64,000 nt of DNA from Doris montereyensis (GCA_037039925.1 JAXRKP010000819.1:53501-117500); one strand, 5' to 3'; shown: positions 40,601 through 63,738, counted from the stretch's first letter. Made by a program: numbers and translations. The notes: a model not told the origin generated them from the sequence alone.

Positions 40601-41781
40601 GTATCTTCTGTAAATAGCGTGGGGTTTGTGGCGTGTTATTGATGCTAAACCGAGACAATGTGTTGTAATGTAGACGCAATTGTAGAAGCAGCAATGTAGT
40701 AGTTACTCTTACATAAAATAGCTGCTCTTTGTTCATCTTGGCTATAGGGCAGCTCTTCCAAACTCAACAATATTACTTGGCTAATTGATAAAACTTTTTC
40801 AAAATATGTTTCACATCTAAATATAAAGAAATATGGATTTTTTCAATCCATAACATAGCACGAAAAATACAAACCAGCCATTAGCCCAGACAACTACGCA
40901 AGGAGACGCCAGAATCATCTAGGCAAAGTGAATCTTGACACACAGTGTGTATTGATATGGGTAGCTCCACGCAAGATGAAGGATAAAAATATCGAATAGA
41001 ATTTGTAACTTTGACAATTCATCAATTTTTGAAGGTCCTTCTGAGGTTATGTACAAATATGATTTGATTCCATCCATTTTTTCATATTGACTTATGTAAA
41101 CATTTGGGGGGGGGTGTATTTTATTTTAGTCGATTGTGTTGTGTTTTTTTTTTTGTGGAGAGGGGTGTGTAGGGAGTTTTCAGCTCTAAATTTATTGTCA
41201 TTTTACTTACATTTATTTTCAGTTATAACACACATACAATTTGTCCTAAAGTAGTTGAATTAAATTTACCTTTTTTCACATAGATTAACACCAATAAAAG
41301 TTTAAATTTCTTTGCATTTTCTATGATAATCTTTTTACCTGCATGCTCAACCACTGACCTATCAAAGGGCATTTGTTATACTATGTTTTGCTCTTTTTGC
41401 CATGGTTCAATAGTTTCTTTTGTTTGCATGTCTTTGATTGAGAGTAAACAGGAATAAAAGAAAGTACGGCAAAATGTAGGATAGATCTATTACTCTTGTT
41501 GAAAAATGAAACTCAAATCTCATTTGATAGGAAAACGTATATATTCAATTTATATGTTTTTGTCTCTTTTTCACAATTATTTTTTTTTATATAAAGATCA
41601 TACTTCTTAAACCTCCGCCATGCTTTGTTGTTTTGTTTGTTTCTTTTTATGCATCTATTATCTTGACTAAGATTTGTCTTCTTAAGCTTTAAGTAAGTGC
41701 CATTTTGTGTCATTTCAGACCTTGGAGAGAGTTGACGTTAACATCCTTGGACAAGTACATTCGACCATCAATAACCAGTGA
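22645..41781 (+). CDS. MLX: MLX, Max-like protein X, bHLH-zipper transcription factor
   Basis: MLX pairs with MondoA/ChREBP and MXD proteins and binds CACGTG E-boxes to control glucose-responsive transcription; it shuttles between cytoplasm and nucleus. Exons: 22645-22696 (ATG 22645; an in-frame ATG at 22540 is an alternative start), 27384-27441, 29630-29773, 30672-30772, 31973-32069, 34720-34819, 36400-36484, 40063-40179 and 41719-41781 (TGA 41779-41781). The basic region reads [18 protein letters not shown], helix 1 [15 protein letters not shown], helix 2 [20 protein letters not shown], and the zipper is [19 protein letters not shown]. The C-terminal dimerisation/cytoplasmic-retention domain reads [20 protein letters not shown] then [16 protein letters not shown]. 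From 30672 to the stop, phases join perfectly. The first three exons are less certain: the Ser-rich stretch before SSASSAHNT needs small frame corrections. Intron 1 is about 4.7 kb. Confidence 0.94.
22753..23400. other. MLX intron 1, first part, with E-box
   Basis: AT-rich intron. CACGTG at 23211-23216 is followed within ten bases by AAAAATGGCGAC, which resembles a start-site context. No long frame follows (ATG GCG ACT CTT CAC TAG). Confidence 0.35.
23423..23462. repeat. 40-bp perfect palindrome of AGATCT units
   Basis: Three AGATCT units, AGCT, then three AGATCT units read the same on both strands. Related AGATCTAG words recur nearby (23542, 23628) and at 34193 and 63519. Confidence 0.95.
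23960..24246. repeat. Inverted repeat with internal direct repeat (foldback)
   Basis: Arms at 24028-24083 and 24189-24243 are imperfect reverse complements, sharing AAACCATCTTTAC and GGACAGAAATCATTTT. The intervening and left-flanking sequence also holds a direct repeat ending TTTAATTCAATATA.AGTAAA (23991-24014 and 24129-24152). It could be a foldback MITE or a hairpin-forming intron element. Confidence 0.75.
24270..24625. repeat. Three diverged ~155-bp direct repeats
   Basis: Each copy starts with CAGGTTAAGGGAGCAGGGTA or a close variant (about 24275, 24443 and 24587). The first two are followed by TTTCCCCGG.GACCTA; the third is cut short. Confidence 0.85.
24626..26545. other. MLX intron 1, middle part
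   Basis: Unique AT-rich DNA. A short phrase, TTGAACTGCTCGTGTT, occurs twice (about 25092 and 25147) and nearly again at 63569. No exon or RNA gene is recognised. Confidence 0.4.
26550..26860. repeat. Inverted repeat pair, possible MITE termini
   Basis: Left arm 26550-26596 (ATGTCGACGGTGAAAGTCGC ...) and right arm 26817-26862 are about 45-bp reverse complements with a few changes; the core GTCGAC..TGAAAGTCGCAAG is shared. The spacer is about 220 bases and includes part of a 95-codon minus-strand frame (26614-26901) that I cannot name. Confidence 0.7.
27578..27680. mobile_element. Possible DNA-transposon terminal fragment
   Basis: CAGTGGTCACTGCCTAAGAG here and a near-identical start at 28487 resemble the CAGTGG-type ends of invertebrate MITEs. 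The second lies at the head of the 54-bp array at 28490-28985. Only the terminal similarity supports this. Confidence 0.35.
28301..28470 (+). mobile_element. SINE-C copy, 3' shortened
   Basis: The head TAGTTAGCTTGGTTTGTAGC, B box GTTCAATCCCC and TCTGTCTATTCCTTGTATTT match the other two SINE-C copies. The 3' end diverges after GTTCCTATGGG. Confidence 0.8.
28490..28985. repeat. 54-bp minisatellite in MLX intron
   Basis: About nine units contain TCTAAGAGGCCTGCTTATTC and TGTGTCTTTAATTGTCATTT. Later units carry CCATGGGACA and early ones CAGTGTGACA. 54 is a multiple of 3, which explains the open frame across it. Confidence 0.93.
29630..29773 (+). CDS. MLX: MLX Ser-rich exon before the basic region, frame uncertain
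   Basis: A strong acceptor (pyrimidine tract then TTTCAG) and a GTGAAG donor bound this exon. One frame stays open from [15 protein letters not shown] to [10 protein letters not shown], and its last codons join correctly to [19 protein letters not shown] in the next exon. A second frame contains [19 protein letters not shown], which looks more like the Ser-rich segment of MLX proteins. The real protein may switch between these frames if bases are missing from the C runs near 29665 and 29743. Confidence 0.6.
29915..29995 (+). mobile_element. SINE-B head fragment
   Basis: GGTAGTCCAGAGGCAAGGTG then GTGGGTTGGAATTGCC (B-box position) match the SINE-B head. A SINE-A-like tail in reverse follows to about 30185. 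Confidence 0.65.
30205..30475. repeat. 54-bp minisatellite, five units
   Basis: Units contain AATGACCAATCTGTAATGCT and a TTTATTAATTAAATCT segment. The array ends about 200 bases before the acceptor of the MLX basic-region exon. Confidence 0.93.
30672..32069 (+). CDS. MLX: MLX exons coding basic region and helix-loop-helix
   Basis: Two exons (30672-30772 and 31973-32069) carry the DNA-binding core. The basic region keeps the H-x4-E-x2-RR pattern (HTVAEQKRR) that class B bHLH factors use to read CACGTG. The exons join in phase (AAG then AAAGGC) within the start of helix 1. The 1.2-kb intron between them holds a SINE-B copy and a tRNA-like SINE-D head. No frame error is seen. Confidence 0.95.
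30838..31190 (+). mobile_element. SINE-B copy with long body
   Basis: The tRNA-like head has A box TAGTCCAGAGG (30850-30860) and B box GAGTTCGAGCCCC (30893-30905). The body GTGGGTGGTTAACGGGTACT ... CCTGAGATCACCGCATATG recurs at 47335-47545. A G run at 31177 ends it. Confidence 0.75.
31191..31770. other. MLX intron, unassigned open frame
   Basis: A 103-codon forward frame (31302-31613) is open but has no recognisable domain, start context or neighbour. I do not call it a gene. Confidence 0.3.
31775..31915 (-). mobile_element. SINE-D head, reverse orientation
   Basis: The reverse complement begins GGCACTGGTAGCTCCGTCGG and continues through a TTTGACCCCC B-box-like region to GGCCCTCCTGTCGACCCAGC. 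A forward relative lies at 59022-59150 with the same GGCCCTCCTATCGACCCAAC end. Confidence 0.65.
32620..33785. repeat. Purine-rich ~32-bp minisatellite, over 1.1 kb
   Basis: About 35 variable units of GAGAAGAAATCAAGGAAAGG followed by GAGAG runs. One strand is almost pure purine. All frames appear open (Glu/Arg/Lys or Ser/Leu repeats) without coding meaning. It lies in the MLX intron between exons 31973 and 34720. Confidence 0.95.
33786..34078 (-). mobile_element. SINE-A copy, reverse orientation
   Basis: It starts AAGTTCCTTCAAGGCCG, carries the CACCTCCTGGACAGG core, and ends in the reversed tRNA-like head (GGATTCGAACCCAGGACCTC). The B box is intact. Confidence 0.85.
34400..34560 (-). mobile_element. 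SINE-A fragment, diverged
   Basis: Contains AAGGCCATTATTTCCCATAG, a GGATAGATGCTGGCCTGTCA core and GGTACCCATTTTGCC, in family order, without the tRNA-like head. Confidence 0.55.
35520..36120 (+). repeat. Dispersed repeat with TTTATATAGCGCC start
   Basis: The order of phrases (TTTATATAGCGCC, CTCTACAATGATAG, GAGAGTTCCAGACAGCGGGC, GACAGGTTTGATGTGATCTC, TTCTTGCGGCC) matches a long dispersed repeat common in marine invertebrate and fish genomes as I remember it. Its usual later part (GCATTGCAACAGTCAAGAT) is found separately at 63770-63900. Class unknown. Confidence 0.45.
36400..36484 (+). CDS. MLX: MLX exon whose 3' end seeds a tandem array
   Basis: This exon codes [19 protein letters not shown] followed by VSDEVKFQV, the link between the leucine zipper and the C-terminal domain. 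Its last ~20 bases (from GATGAGGTCAAG) and its donor GTGAGT are repeated about twelve more times just downstream, in the array 36485-37080. The authentic junction is set by the phase of the next exon (FRNMMDSLF at 40063), which fits the first donor directly. Confidence 0.9.
36464..37080 (+). repeat. Minisatellite built from MLX exon end plus splice donor
   Basis: Counting the exonic unit, 13 units begin with GATGAGGTCAAGTTC.AAGT and contain GGTGAGTTG. Two unit lengths, about 51 and 41 bp, differ by an inner GGGTGACATT block. The first unit includes the true exon end (36484) and donor. Most later units keep the GTG/GTGAGT junction; the second unit has TTGTGAGT. Confidence 0.96.
37310..37795. 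repeat. 38-bp minisatellite
   Basis: About 13 units contain CTTCTGATATCTATTTCTTG and CTACTACTTTCGTTTT. It follows the splice-donor array in the same MLX intron after about 230 bases. Confidence 0.93.
38350..39650 (+). mobile_element. Decayed LINE reverse transcriptase in MLX intron
   Basis: Frames switch but the RT order is clear: [26 protein letters not shown], a [16 protein letters not shown] motif near 38740-38775, LFADN (from the FADD box, damaged), [33 protein letters not shown] and [10 protein letters not shown]. Several stops and frame shifts mean it is inactive. It has the same orientation as MLX. Confidence 0.9.
39660..40060. other. MLX intron before the C-terminal domain exon
   Basis: No repeat or RNA is recognised; a forward frame (39677-39997) is open by chance and unrelated to MLX. 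Confidence 0.35.
40063..40179 (+). CDS. MLX: MLX exon of the C-terminal dimerisation/retention domain
   Basis: The exon is open from [10 protein letters not shown] to EEHCKPQ with no stop and ends at GTATGT. It matches the most conserved C-terminal segment of MLX and Mondo proteins. It joins the last exon ([16 protein letters not shown] then INNQ-stop) in phase 0. Confidence 0.95.
40180..41718. other. MLX last intron
   Basis: AT-rich unique sequence with a short G run near 41106 and a T run near 41145. No exon or repeat family is recognised. Confidence 0.5.
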
Positions 41782-41799
41782 TCTGTTGAATCTAGCTTA

Positions 41800-41887
41800 A
41801 GAGAAAGGGAGGGAGGGGGGAGGGAGGGAGGGGGGGAGAGAGGGGAGGAAAAGAGAGGAGGGAGAGAGAGAGAGAGAGAGGAGAGAG

Positions 41888-41936
<49 letters not shown>

Positions 41937-41950
41937 AGAGAGAGAGAGAA
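41800..41950. repeat. GA/GGGA-rich tract in MLX 3' UTR
   Basis: Starts about 20 bases after the MLX stop codon and runs as imperfect GGGA then GA repeats. Confidence 0.95.
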
Positions 41951-42030
41951 TAAAGAAGAAAGAAAAAAGGGAGAAAGACGAACACTTGACCTATTCAACA
42001 TTACTGCCTTGTCACATTACATATGTACAT

Positions 42031-42036
42031 AATAAA
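42031..42036 (+). terminator. Candidate MLX polyadenylation signal
   Basis: AATAAA lies 250 bases after the MLX stop codon, past a GA-rich stretch in the 3' untranslated region. Position and strand fit, but no transcript evidence is available. Confidence 0.45.
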
Positions 42037-42404
42037 AAGGAAACAGATTGATCATATCGGTATTAACTCGTTAATTTGATGTCCCTTTCCATTCTTCATA
42101 CGGTTTTGCAATTATGACACATATTTTTAGGCCTGTCAAAATAACCAAACATGCAAGTTTTATGAGTGGAGGGAAATTGTATAATTATGTGATTATGGAA
42201 TGGAGATATTTTTAACAGCCTAAATGCCGATGATGTGAATCCAGACATTGATATTGAGTTAAAGAATGACGTGCAGTTTAGATGTAGAATTAGACCTAGA
42301 CGGAAATTTAGTGATAACGGGAGAGTCATGATCTTCATCTGTACCATCAACTTTTGAGCGGTCTAACGAACTGAACAATGTCAAAGATAATATGGATGCA
42401 TGTC

Positions 42405-42675
42405 ATATATCGCAGTCTGAGCGCTTTAGGCTGCTGCTGGACTGAGGATTACGAGATCATTGTGTTCCTTGGTAAAAACAATTAACATGCATTTTCCCCA
42501 CTCTACCCAGGTGCAAATGGGTACAAGCACTAGCTGGGGAATAAAAACCTAAGTCAGACTAGTGTCCTGGCCAGGAGGTTATTATTCTCACCTGTTCCAC
42601 TTCACGCTACTGAATCCGTGACAAACTCCGGCTCTTTGGCCTGTAATGGGCCTTGGAAGGAACTTTACCATGTCA
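42405..42675 (+). mobile_element. SINE-A copy, forward
   Basis: A degraded tRNA-like head (TTAGGCTGCTGCTGGACTGA) is followed by TGTTCCTTGGTAAAAAC, GTGCAAATGGGTACAAGCAC, the CAGGAGGTTATTATTCTCAC core and the 3' end CCTTGGAAGGAACTTTACC. Confidence 0.82.
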
Positions 42676-42814
42676 CAATCATATATTAAATTTGTTTTCA
42701 TTAAGTCATTTCAAGAAGTATGCACAAGAAATATTTTACTGATGCTGTTATTATTGTGCACAAATTACTTCCCTTTGCTTGACAGATAAGATGAATCATC
42801 TAATTGCCGTGGAC

Positions 42815-43060
42815 TGATTGATTGGTTTTAATTTTACCCAATGCACAACTAAGGTTAGCTGGGTTTTTAGGTCGATTTTTTAAATTTTTAGCCCAAACCG
42901 CCTTGTAAACATTCAAGAGATCTTTAACGTGCAGAGTGTTGTGATCTGCACAGGGGACCTCCTTTTATCACCTGTCTCTGATGGGACTAGATGTCGATCC
43001 ACCTATCTGGACCAGGGGGTTGGGCACCGAACCCACAACCTTTTGGTTGGTTTGTGGTAA
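42815..43060 (-). mobile_element. SINE-B copy, reverse orientation
   Basis: Contains ATCTTTAACGTGCAGAG, CTGATGGGACTAGATGTCGA and ACCGAACCCACAACCTTTTG, matching the better copy at 47583-47905. The head is largely lost. Confidence 0.65.
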
Positions 43061-44180
43061 ACACCTGGAGATCTACTGTTTTCATTTTGTGAAAGATTGG
43101 TGTGCAGTTCAAAAGCATAAATCATAAAAATAATTCAGCCTAAATTGGGCATTTATTTGTTTCTGTTGAGTCTTCTTAAATAAGTTTGAATTCTATTCCT
43201 GTTGTCTTCTTTCATCACTTGTTCTACTATAAACGGTTAAATTGTTTTAAATGCCGTATATAAATAATATCAATGAATTCAACATGTTATGTATATGTGG
43301 AGAAAAGATCCCCCTTTACAGTTCAACAGATTGGTCTCATATTGTTTATATCAAGCTCAGGGTTACCAAGAGAGACGATAAACCCAGTGTTCTTTATATC
43401 CTTTTGCATGAACTATGTCGTTTTAAAGGGGAAAACCAATGAAATAATCATGAGAAATTATTAAAATATTGTTTTAATCTTTTCAAATAGCTAAACAATG
43501 GAATCTACTATCATAGTCTTTGCTTCAAGTCTTATGAAAATGTGACACTTTGCTGTTTCATTATTTTCACAAGATTGATGCTTGAAATGTTTATCTTTAG
43601 ATTTTCCCTGGATTTAGAGGTGATACTTTGAAATACTATTCATATTACATACAAGTGTTAGGATTGATATTGCATTTTAGTTTAAGGTGGCTTTTTTGTA
43701 GGTCATTGTTTGTTTATTTGTTGGGGGGGGGGGGTGGTTCTACGAAAGATTCTGCAAATAAATGTAAAGCATTTTTACAGCTTATTAGGCCTGTTTTTGA
43801 AATATAATTTATTATTTGAGAATGAGAAAGAATGTTACAAATCAAAGGTCTAATATGTAGAAATCAATCAATATATCATCATCTCTTTGTATCTTTCTCT
43901 GACTGTCTGTCTCTCTCTCATTTCTCATTGGTTTAACATTCAACCAATGTAAAAGACTCATCAAAATTAAAAAAAACAAAAGTCCAAACAATAAAGCTCA
44001 TTCATCTTTAAACAAGAAAAATAAGATTTATTGAGACAATTAAACAAAATTTTGTACATGTAACATGATTTTTAAAAAGACCACACAGCATTTCATCAAG
44101 TTCTAAAGGGTTTTATTGTGACTGGGGAATATCAGTTTCTTTATTTAGAGATCTCTTCTATTCAATTAGGCAAGATAATT
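43061..44180. other. Intergenic sequence downstream of MLX
   Basis: AT-rich with a G run near 43723; short open frames only. No gene is recognised between the MLX 3' end and the LINE piece at 44.2 kb. Confidence 0.45.
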
Positions 44181-44189
44181 TGCCATTAA

Positions 44190-45300
44190 GATAATCCCAG
44201 TACCAAAACATGGGAAGAAAACACTGTCTAATTACCGCCCTACGTCCCTAACACCAGTCATTTGCAAAGTCCTAGAGCACATATTTCATGAGATGGAGCA
44301 TCTTGAAAACTAGTATCACGTGCTTCAGAAATCTTTTGACTAGTATCACGGTTTCCATAGAAAAAGTTATCGTTCTTTTGAGACTCAGCTGATAACACCC
44401 TTGAGTCAATCGCCAAGTCACATAGACAACAAAGCACAAGATTTTGATTTGACACTGACAGGACCAACAAGTCAAGCATTGAAGGATTTTTGATAAAAGA
44501 TAGAGGGATTTTACTATAGGCCACAAAGTGCAGGCTCATCGATTGACATCATTTTTCCCCCCAGCAGGCCATTTCATTCAACAAAGTGGATGATGACAAG
44601 CTCATAACACTAGGGTTTTGCTACAAAGGCTCACAGTCAAGCCAACCATGCTCTGTGAAAAAATAACACAGGGTACAGTGCTGGGTCCATCTGGACTGGT
44701 TCAAATCAGAACTCAAAGAGTGTGACACTGACAAGGACCCCTGATATCCTGATCAGAAAAATGACAAATGAGTTTCCACCCCTGAAATCAACAGTGAGAA
44801 AAAGAAAGCCCATTATCCTGACAAAATGAACGACCATATACTACAAAATGCAGAAAATAACCTTATTTGCTGAATGGGACACGTGACAGGATAGCAACAG
44901 GAAACAAATCTCTGGGTTCATAGCCCAAACATCATTTTAAAAAATTTGAAAAAAAAATTAAAAAAAATTGAAAGAGGGATTTATCCACCAACTGTCGGCC
45001 TCGAGAACCAGGGTCTTAATAGACTCACAAGTGCAGGTTCAGTACACGACTCCAGACAAGCATCATTTTTCAGACCCACCACGAGGCTCTCAGGCCATTT
45101 CATTCAAAGTCCTAACCATGGGCATCCCAATGATCACTGGAGGGGAACCTGATATTATTAACACTAGGAGAGACTTACAAAAGCTTTATGCTACAAAGGC
45201 TACTCAAGTATCCGAGAAGCAGAAATCAAGCAAACCATTTTACAGGATCTAGAGAACAGAATGATGAATGCACAATACGAAATCCTGGGCTTAATCATGC
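44190..45300 (+). mobile_element. Broken LINE RT fragments, scrambled
   Basis: LSNYRPTSLTPVICKVLEHI near 44215-44290, a TQGTVLGP motif near 44668, and DIINTRRDLQKLYATKAT near 45150 are pieces of a LINE reverse transcriptase, in the expected order. Shared phrases such as CAGGCCATTTCATTCAA and GCTACAAAGGCT appear at both 44570-44640 and 45090-45210 with different sequence between them. Confidence 0.65.
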
Positions 45301-45459
45301 CGATGCATTCTCATCATCACTGACCTGCAGTCCACTTTCAACCAAAAAAGGTAAAAAATGACAAAAAAGGAGGTTTATAACACTGCATGTTAAAGATTAC
45401 CACAGGAGAAAAAATTTCAAAAATCCTATCAGAACATTCAAATGACACAAAAAAGAAAT

Positions 45460-47315
45460 TAAAATAACTATAGCAGCGTACCACACAACACAACAGCAGT
45501 GCACCACTATTTCCCCTGTAAAACCTATAGAAAAAATGTACCACTAGTTTCACCCGTTGAAAACACTATAGCAGTGAAACTATTTCCGTTGTGAATACAC
45601 TATAGAACGACCACTATTTCCATGTAAAACAACCTTATTTTGGTGTCCTACTGGATAAAAATGTGAAAAAACACAGGCAGTGTACCACTATATCCGTTTA
45701 AAGGAAACTATAGCAGTGTACCATATTTCCCACAATCAAAACACTATAGCAGTGTACACAAGAGATAAAATCACATGCAGTGTACCACATTGCTCTAGTA
45801 AAACACTAGTGCAGCATGAAAAAAAAAATTAAAATTAAAAATTGTAAAACACTAAAGAAGAGCTACCACTGATTTTCCACCAACTGTAAAACACTAGAAC
45901 CAGGGTACCACTATGTTCTGTAAAACTAAACTGGCATGCATTGAAACATGCAAATTTAGCCATTTAAAACATTTAGTACAAATGCATTAAGGAGACAAAC
46001 ACCATAGCAGTGTACCAGACTACTTTAAAAACAAAACCAGACACACCAGGACACGAGGCTATCACTGTTGAAAAAACACATACAGCCACAGACACAATTT
46101 AACTCATGTAAACACAGTGTCTTCCCAAAACCATCACTGAGGGAATTACTGGTCTTCTAGACACTTTTATTAACTTTTTTCACTACAGTATCTGAGAGAC
46201 TTTTCATCCTGCTTTATGTTCAGTGGATGCATGATTGCTGCTGCTACTCTTCCCCTTTCTTTCATTCACTCATCTTCATCTTGCTGTTTCGATCTAGAGA
46301 TACAGAAGATCACTGCATATGGAAATCTGGGCTTAATTTCAATGCAAACAAAGTGAATGTATGTGTCAACTGACAATTTTTTATTTGATTTGATTTACGA
46401 CCTCATCAAACAACTAAGTGTAATTGGTTAAGTTTTGGGAGATTTTAAATTTTGCCCGGTCCTGAGTGAAGATCAAACAGCAAAGGGGATCTTTAATGCA
46501 GTGCTGTTTGGACACGGGAGTCAAAATTTATTATCTGTCTCCGAGGACTAGGTGTGGATGTGGGTAAATCAAATCAAGGGGGCAATTTTAAAGAAAAAAA
46601 TAGAGACAATGTACCAAGATCCCACGTTGTTTACAGGGGCAGTTCGAACAAAATTTCCCTTTGTAAAACACCGACACCTTGCCTTTGGACTACCGAGTAA
46701 ACACTATAGCAACTGACCACTAAAAAAAAGAAATTACAAAAAAAGTATAGCAGTGTACCACTATTTTTCCCCTATTTCGTTGGAAACTTTGAAGACCATG
46801 TAAAACATATTTCCACTATTTCAAAACACTTTTCTGCAGTGTACCACTATTTCCCCCGTTGTAAAACACTACAGCAGTGAATCACTATAATCTGAGCACT
46901 TTGTTCTCCTTCCTGGTAAAATGAAACAGCAGTGTACCACTATTTCCCCGTTGTAAAACACATAGCAGTGTACCACTATTTCATGTTGTAAAACACTATA
47001 ACATAAATCAATTTACAGTCTGCTGTAAAACATCTATATCCAGAGTACCACTAAATCGGTCGAAATTTGAGAAACACTATGCAGTACCACTATTTCCCCC
47101 GTTGTAAAACACTATAGCAGTGTACCACTTTTTTAATAGTTTTGTAAAACACTATAGCAGTGTACCACTATTTCCCCGTTGTAAAACACTATAGCAGTGT
47201 ACCAATGGTAAAACCGTTGTAAAATACACTATATACTAATTTTACCTTTGGTTACCACTATTTCTGATGTTGTAAAACACTATAGCAGTGTACCACTATT
47301 TCCCCCGTTGTATTG
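45460..47315. repeat. 38-bp minisatellite, scrambled with other sequence
   Basis: The unit has GTAAAACACTATAGCAGTGT and ACCACTATTTCCCCCG. It is clean at 47090-47320 but elsewhere interleaved with pieces of neighbouring unique DNA, SINE-B and LINE sequence. Unit boundaries and lengths are irregular throughout 45460-47090. Confidence 0.8.
46135..46700 (-). mobile_element. Scrambled second version of the 47.3-47.9 kb repeat
   Basis: Phrases GAGGGAATTACTGGTCT, CTTTCATTCACTCATC, AAGATCACTGCATATGG, CAACTGACAATTTTTTATTT and CTTTGGACTACCGAGT occur in the same order as at 47350-47900, with irregular small insertions between. Confidence 0.7.
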
Positions 47316-47334
47316 TACTTGTTGTAGTGCCCAA

Positions 47335-47902
47335 TGTGAGTGGGCGGTTGAGGGAATTACTGGTCTGTCTTACTAGGTTTTTCTTTTCTTTTTGGAATCA
47401 CCATAGTTTTCTTTTTGTCCTGTTTGTGCTCTCAATTTGTGTGTGCACGTTGGCGGCGCTTCTGTACTCTCTTCCTTCTTTCATTCACTCATCTTTCATC
47501 TTGCTGTTTCCTCTTACTTGCCCTAAGATCACTGCATATGGTGGACTGGGTTAATTTCAATGAAACAAAGTGAGCTTATGTGTCAACTGACAATTTTTTA
47601 TTTGATTTGATTTACCCACATCCACAACTAAGATGATCTCGGGGTTTTGGTAAGATTTTTAAATTTTACAGTGGACTGTCCAGTCAACAGTGAATGGGAT
47701 CTTTAATGTGCAGAGTTGTGATCTGCACACGGGTCCTCCCTATTTATTATCTGTCTCCGATGGGACTAGGTGTCGATCCAATTACCTGGACCAGGGGGCG
47801 ATTTCAAGAAAAAATAGAGACAATTTTTCAACCGTTGGCAGGATCGAACCCACTACCTTTTGGTTGAGAGAGCCGACATTGCCTTTGGACTACCGAGTCC
47901 CC

Positions 47903-47905
<3 letters not shown>
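47335..47905 (-). mobile_element. SINE-B family copy, reverse, next to ELAC1 stop
   Basis: Reverse head at 47835-47900 (GGATCGAACCCACTACC as reversed B box; GACTACCGAGTCC as reversed A box), with body and the GATTTGATTTACCC tail. The upstream half (47335-47560) matches 31010-31180. The ELAC1 stop codon lies at its border. Confidence 0.72.
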
Positions 47906-61660
<13,755 letters not shown>

Positions 61661-61975
61661 GCTTGCAAAGCCTTTACGAAAAAATAGTGTAAAATTGCAA
61701 TTCACAATCTTGAATTTATTCATTACATCTTGAATGGGGTGAGGAAGTATTACTAGCAGATAAAATCTTGTGTTGAAATTTTCTAGTTCTGGATATCATA
61801 TATATATTGTTATGATAACCTTGGGCTCAGAGGCAAAGTTTCAGGCACGTATATCGGTTTCTTCATTACTATAGTGTTATTTTATTATTCTGCAAATTTG
61901 TCCCCAGATTGATGACAAAATTGGACTAAGCTTATGTAAAGGAAAAAAGACATCGTAACTTGTAAATTTCGCATT

Positions 61976-61977
<2 letters not shown>

Positions 61978-62006
<29 letters not shown>
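61978..62006. repeat. (AT)n microsatellite
   Basis: A short pure AT run upstream of ELAC1. Confidence 0.97.
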
Positions 62007-62039
62007 GACATGAATGTAAAATAAATAACAGAGTTTCAA

Positions 62040-62385
62040 TACAGTTAAGCAGCTGAAATTAAATATCTAAGAATAGTAGAAATGAAAACCAAAAGAGACA
62101 AAAACAGAAACAGAACAATAAGAGATCAAACCAAAGCAGATGGCATAAAAACTAAAATAGAAATAAATCAACTGAGATGGTTTAGGCATGTAAACCGAAT
62201 GAATGATAATATAATAACTAAATCAGTATACAATGTTAAAACCCAAGGTAAAAGATCAAAAGGCAGATCTCGGAGAAAGTGGGAAGAAGATATAAGAGAG
62301 GCATTAAAGCAAACAAATTTAACTTTCACAGAAGGAAATAGAAAATGCCAGGATCATTTTGGGTATTTAAACTTGTAACACCGGA
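62040..62385 (+). mobile_element. LINE 3' ORF end (RT C-terminus), forward
   Basis: An uninterrupted frame reads IKTKIEINQLRWFRHVNRMN, KSVYNVKTQGKRSKGRSRRK, then WEEDIREALKQTNLTFTE. This is the RW.GH..RM..GRPR..W ending shared by many LINE reverse transcriptases. It is 5'-truncated and lies about 400 bases upstream of the ELAC1 start, on the opposite strand. Confidence 0.85.
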
Positions 62386-63140
62386 AGGTAGAATGGGAAC
62401 TGATAAAGAAAGAAAATTTGAATTCTTGAGATTTCAGAAACATCATTAGTCTCTATTATGTTGACATTTTTCAGACTGAAACTTGACGATAAATCAATTT
62501 TCTCTTTCCTGTATCATAACAGTGAGAATACATAATGATGTGGATATTGAATCCTTTTCCCAATCAAAAGCACAGTAAAATAAGATACACATAATCTATA
62601 TTTTTAAAACAACTATTTTAAGCTGAGTTCAATTCTCAACAATTGAGCCTACATTGAATTTTTAAAGCTTAAAAGCTGAAATATCTTTGACATGGAAAGA
62701 TTCAACATTGACAAAATCTTAATAACTGTCAAATACAATGAGCACCTTCCCAGTGTTAGCTCCCTGTGTAAGATATGTGTACACCTAGCCGTCCCTAATG
62801 TTAGGGCGTGTAGGTGTACACTAATATTATCATAAGTGAAGCTTTGTTGATTGCATCCATTTTCGTTTTTATTGTGCTGGGTCCCGTTTTAACAGACCAG
62901 TCATTTTTCAAATATTTTAATCTATGAATGTTAAGTGCGACGGCAGTTTTGCAAACACAGACTTAGCATCTTCAGACTTTCCTCCCAATCTCTGTGAGTC
63001 TTTGCTTTAACTAAGGGTTTATTTAAAAAATATAATACAGTCTTAATTTACATACTTTTCAAAGTAAATACGGACTCAAAAGCCAAATCAACATACTAAT
63101 ATAAATATATGTTTTTTTCTTACTGATTGGCAGCTATGTG
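62386..63140. other. Flank upstream of ELAC1, with a hairpin
   Basis: Mostly unique. A strong imperfect hairpin lies at 62777-62821, with arms GTGTACACCTA and TAGGTGTACAC enclosing CCCTAATGTTAGGG. Confidence 0.6.
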
Positions 63141-63518
63141 CAAGTGATAAAAGGTGGGTACATTGTTTTCATATTTGAAAGTATTGTTTCACAATACCAT
63201 ATTTTTGTATCAATTGATTTTCATCTTATACCCAATCCACATTCCAAACCGAAAACTGTATGCAAAAAGAATACTGATGTCTTTCTTTGGTTGGAGACCT
63301 AAGGACCAGCTTCTTGTTTTACTTGTGTGTCTAATAATGGATTTACTTTTCTTCCCGCTCTGGATTCTACCTCCCCTGATATTCTGTATCTAGATCTATG
63401 CAGTATTATAATGCAAATTAGAAAACTTTACAAGTTTCCCGTTAAGAAATGTTGTCCTATGCAAATAAAAGCTAGTAACTCTTTAGTCAATAGTTTGTGC
63501 TAGTTCAATATAGATAGC

Positions 63519-63538
63519 TAGATCTAGGCCTAGATCTA
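63519..63538. repeat. 20-bp AGATCTAG-type palindrome
   Basis: TAGATCTAGGCCTAGATCTA is its own reverse complement and shares its word with the 40-bp palindrome at 23423. Confidence 0.9.
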
Positions 63539-63662
63539 ATGTCACACTAACTTTTGTCAGTGACATTTGAACTGCTCGCGTTCAAAAGAAATGTTCATTG
63601 TCCTAGTCTCTGTGTGAGATTGGCAGAAATGACTGACATTCCTAAAAAAAATACAGAGTGAC

Positions 63663-63738
63663 TATTTTCACCGTACGGTGAAAATATCATACCAGGCTAT
63701 TATGGTGATAATAGTTTGGTAGGCTATTTTCACCGTAT
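63663..63738. repeat. 24-bp perfect palindrome with partial repeat
   Basis: The centre CACCGTACGGTG is flanked by TATTTT / AAAATA (63663-63686). A half copy, GGCTATTTTCACCGTA, follows at about 63722. Confidence 0.85.
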
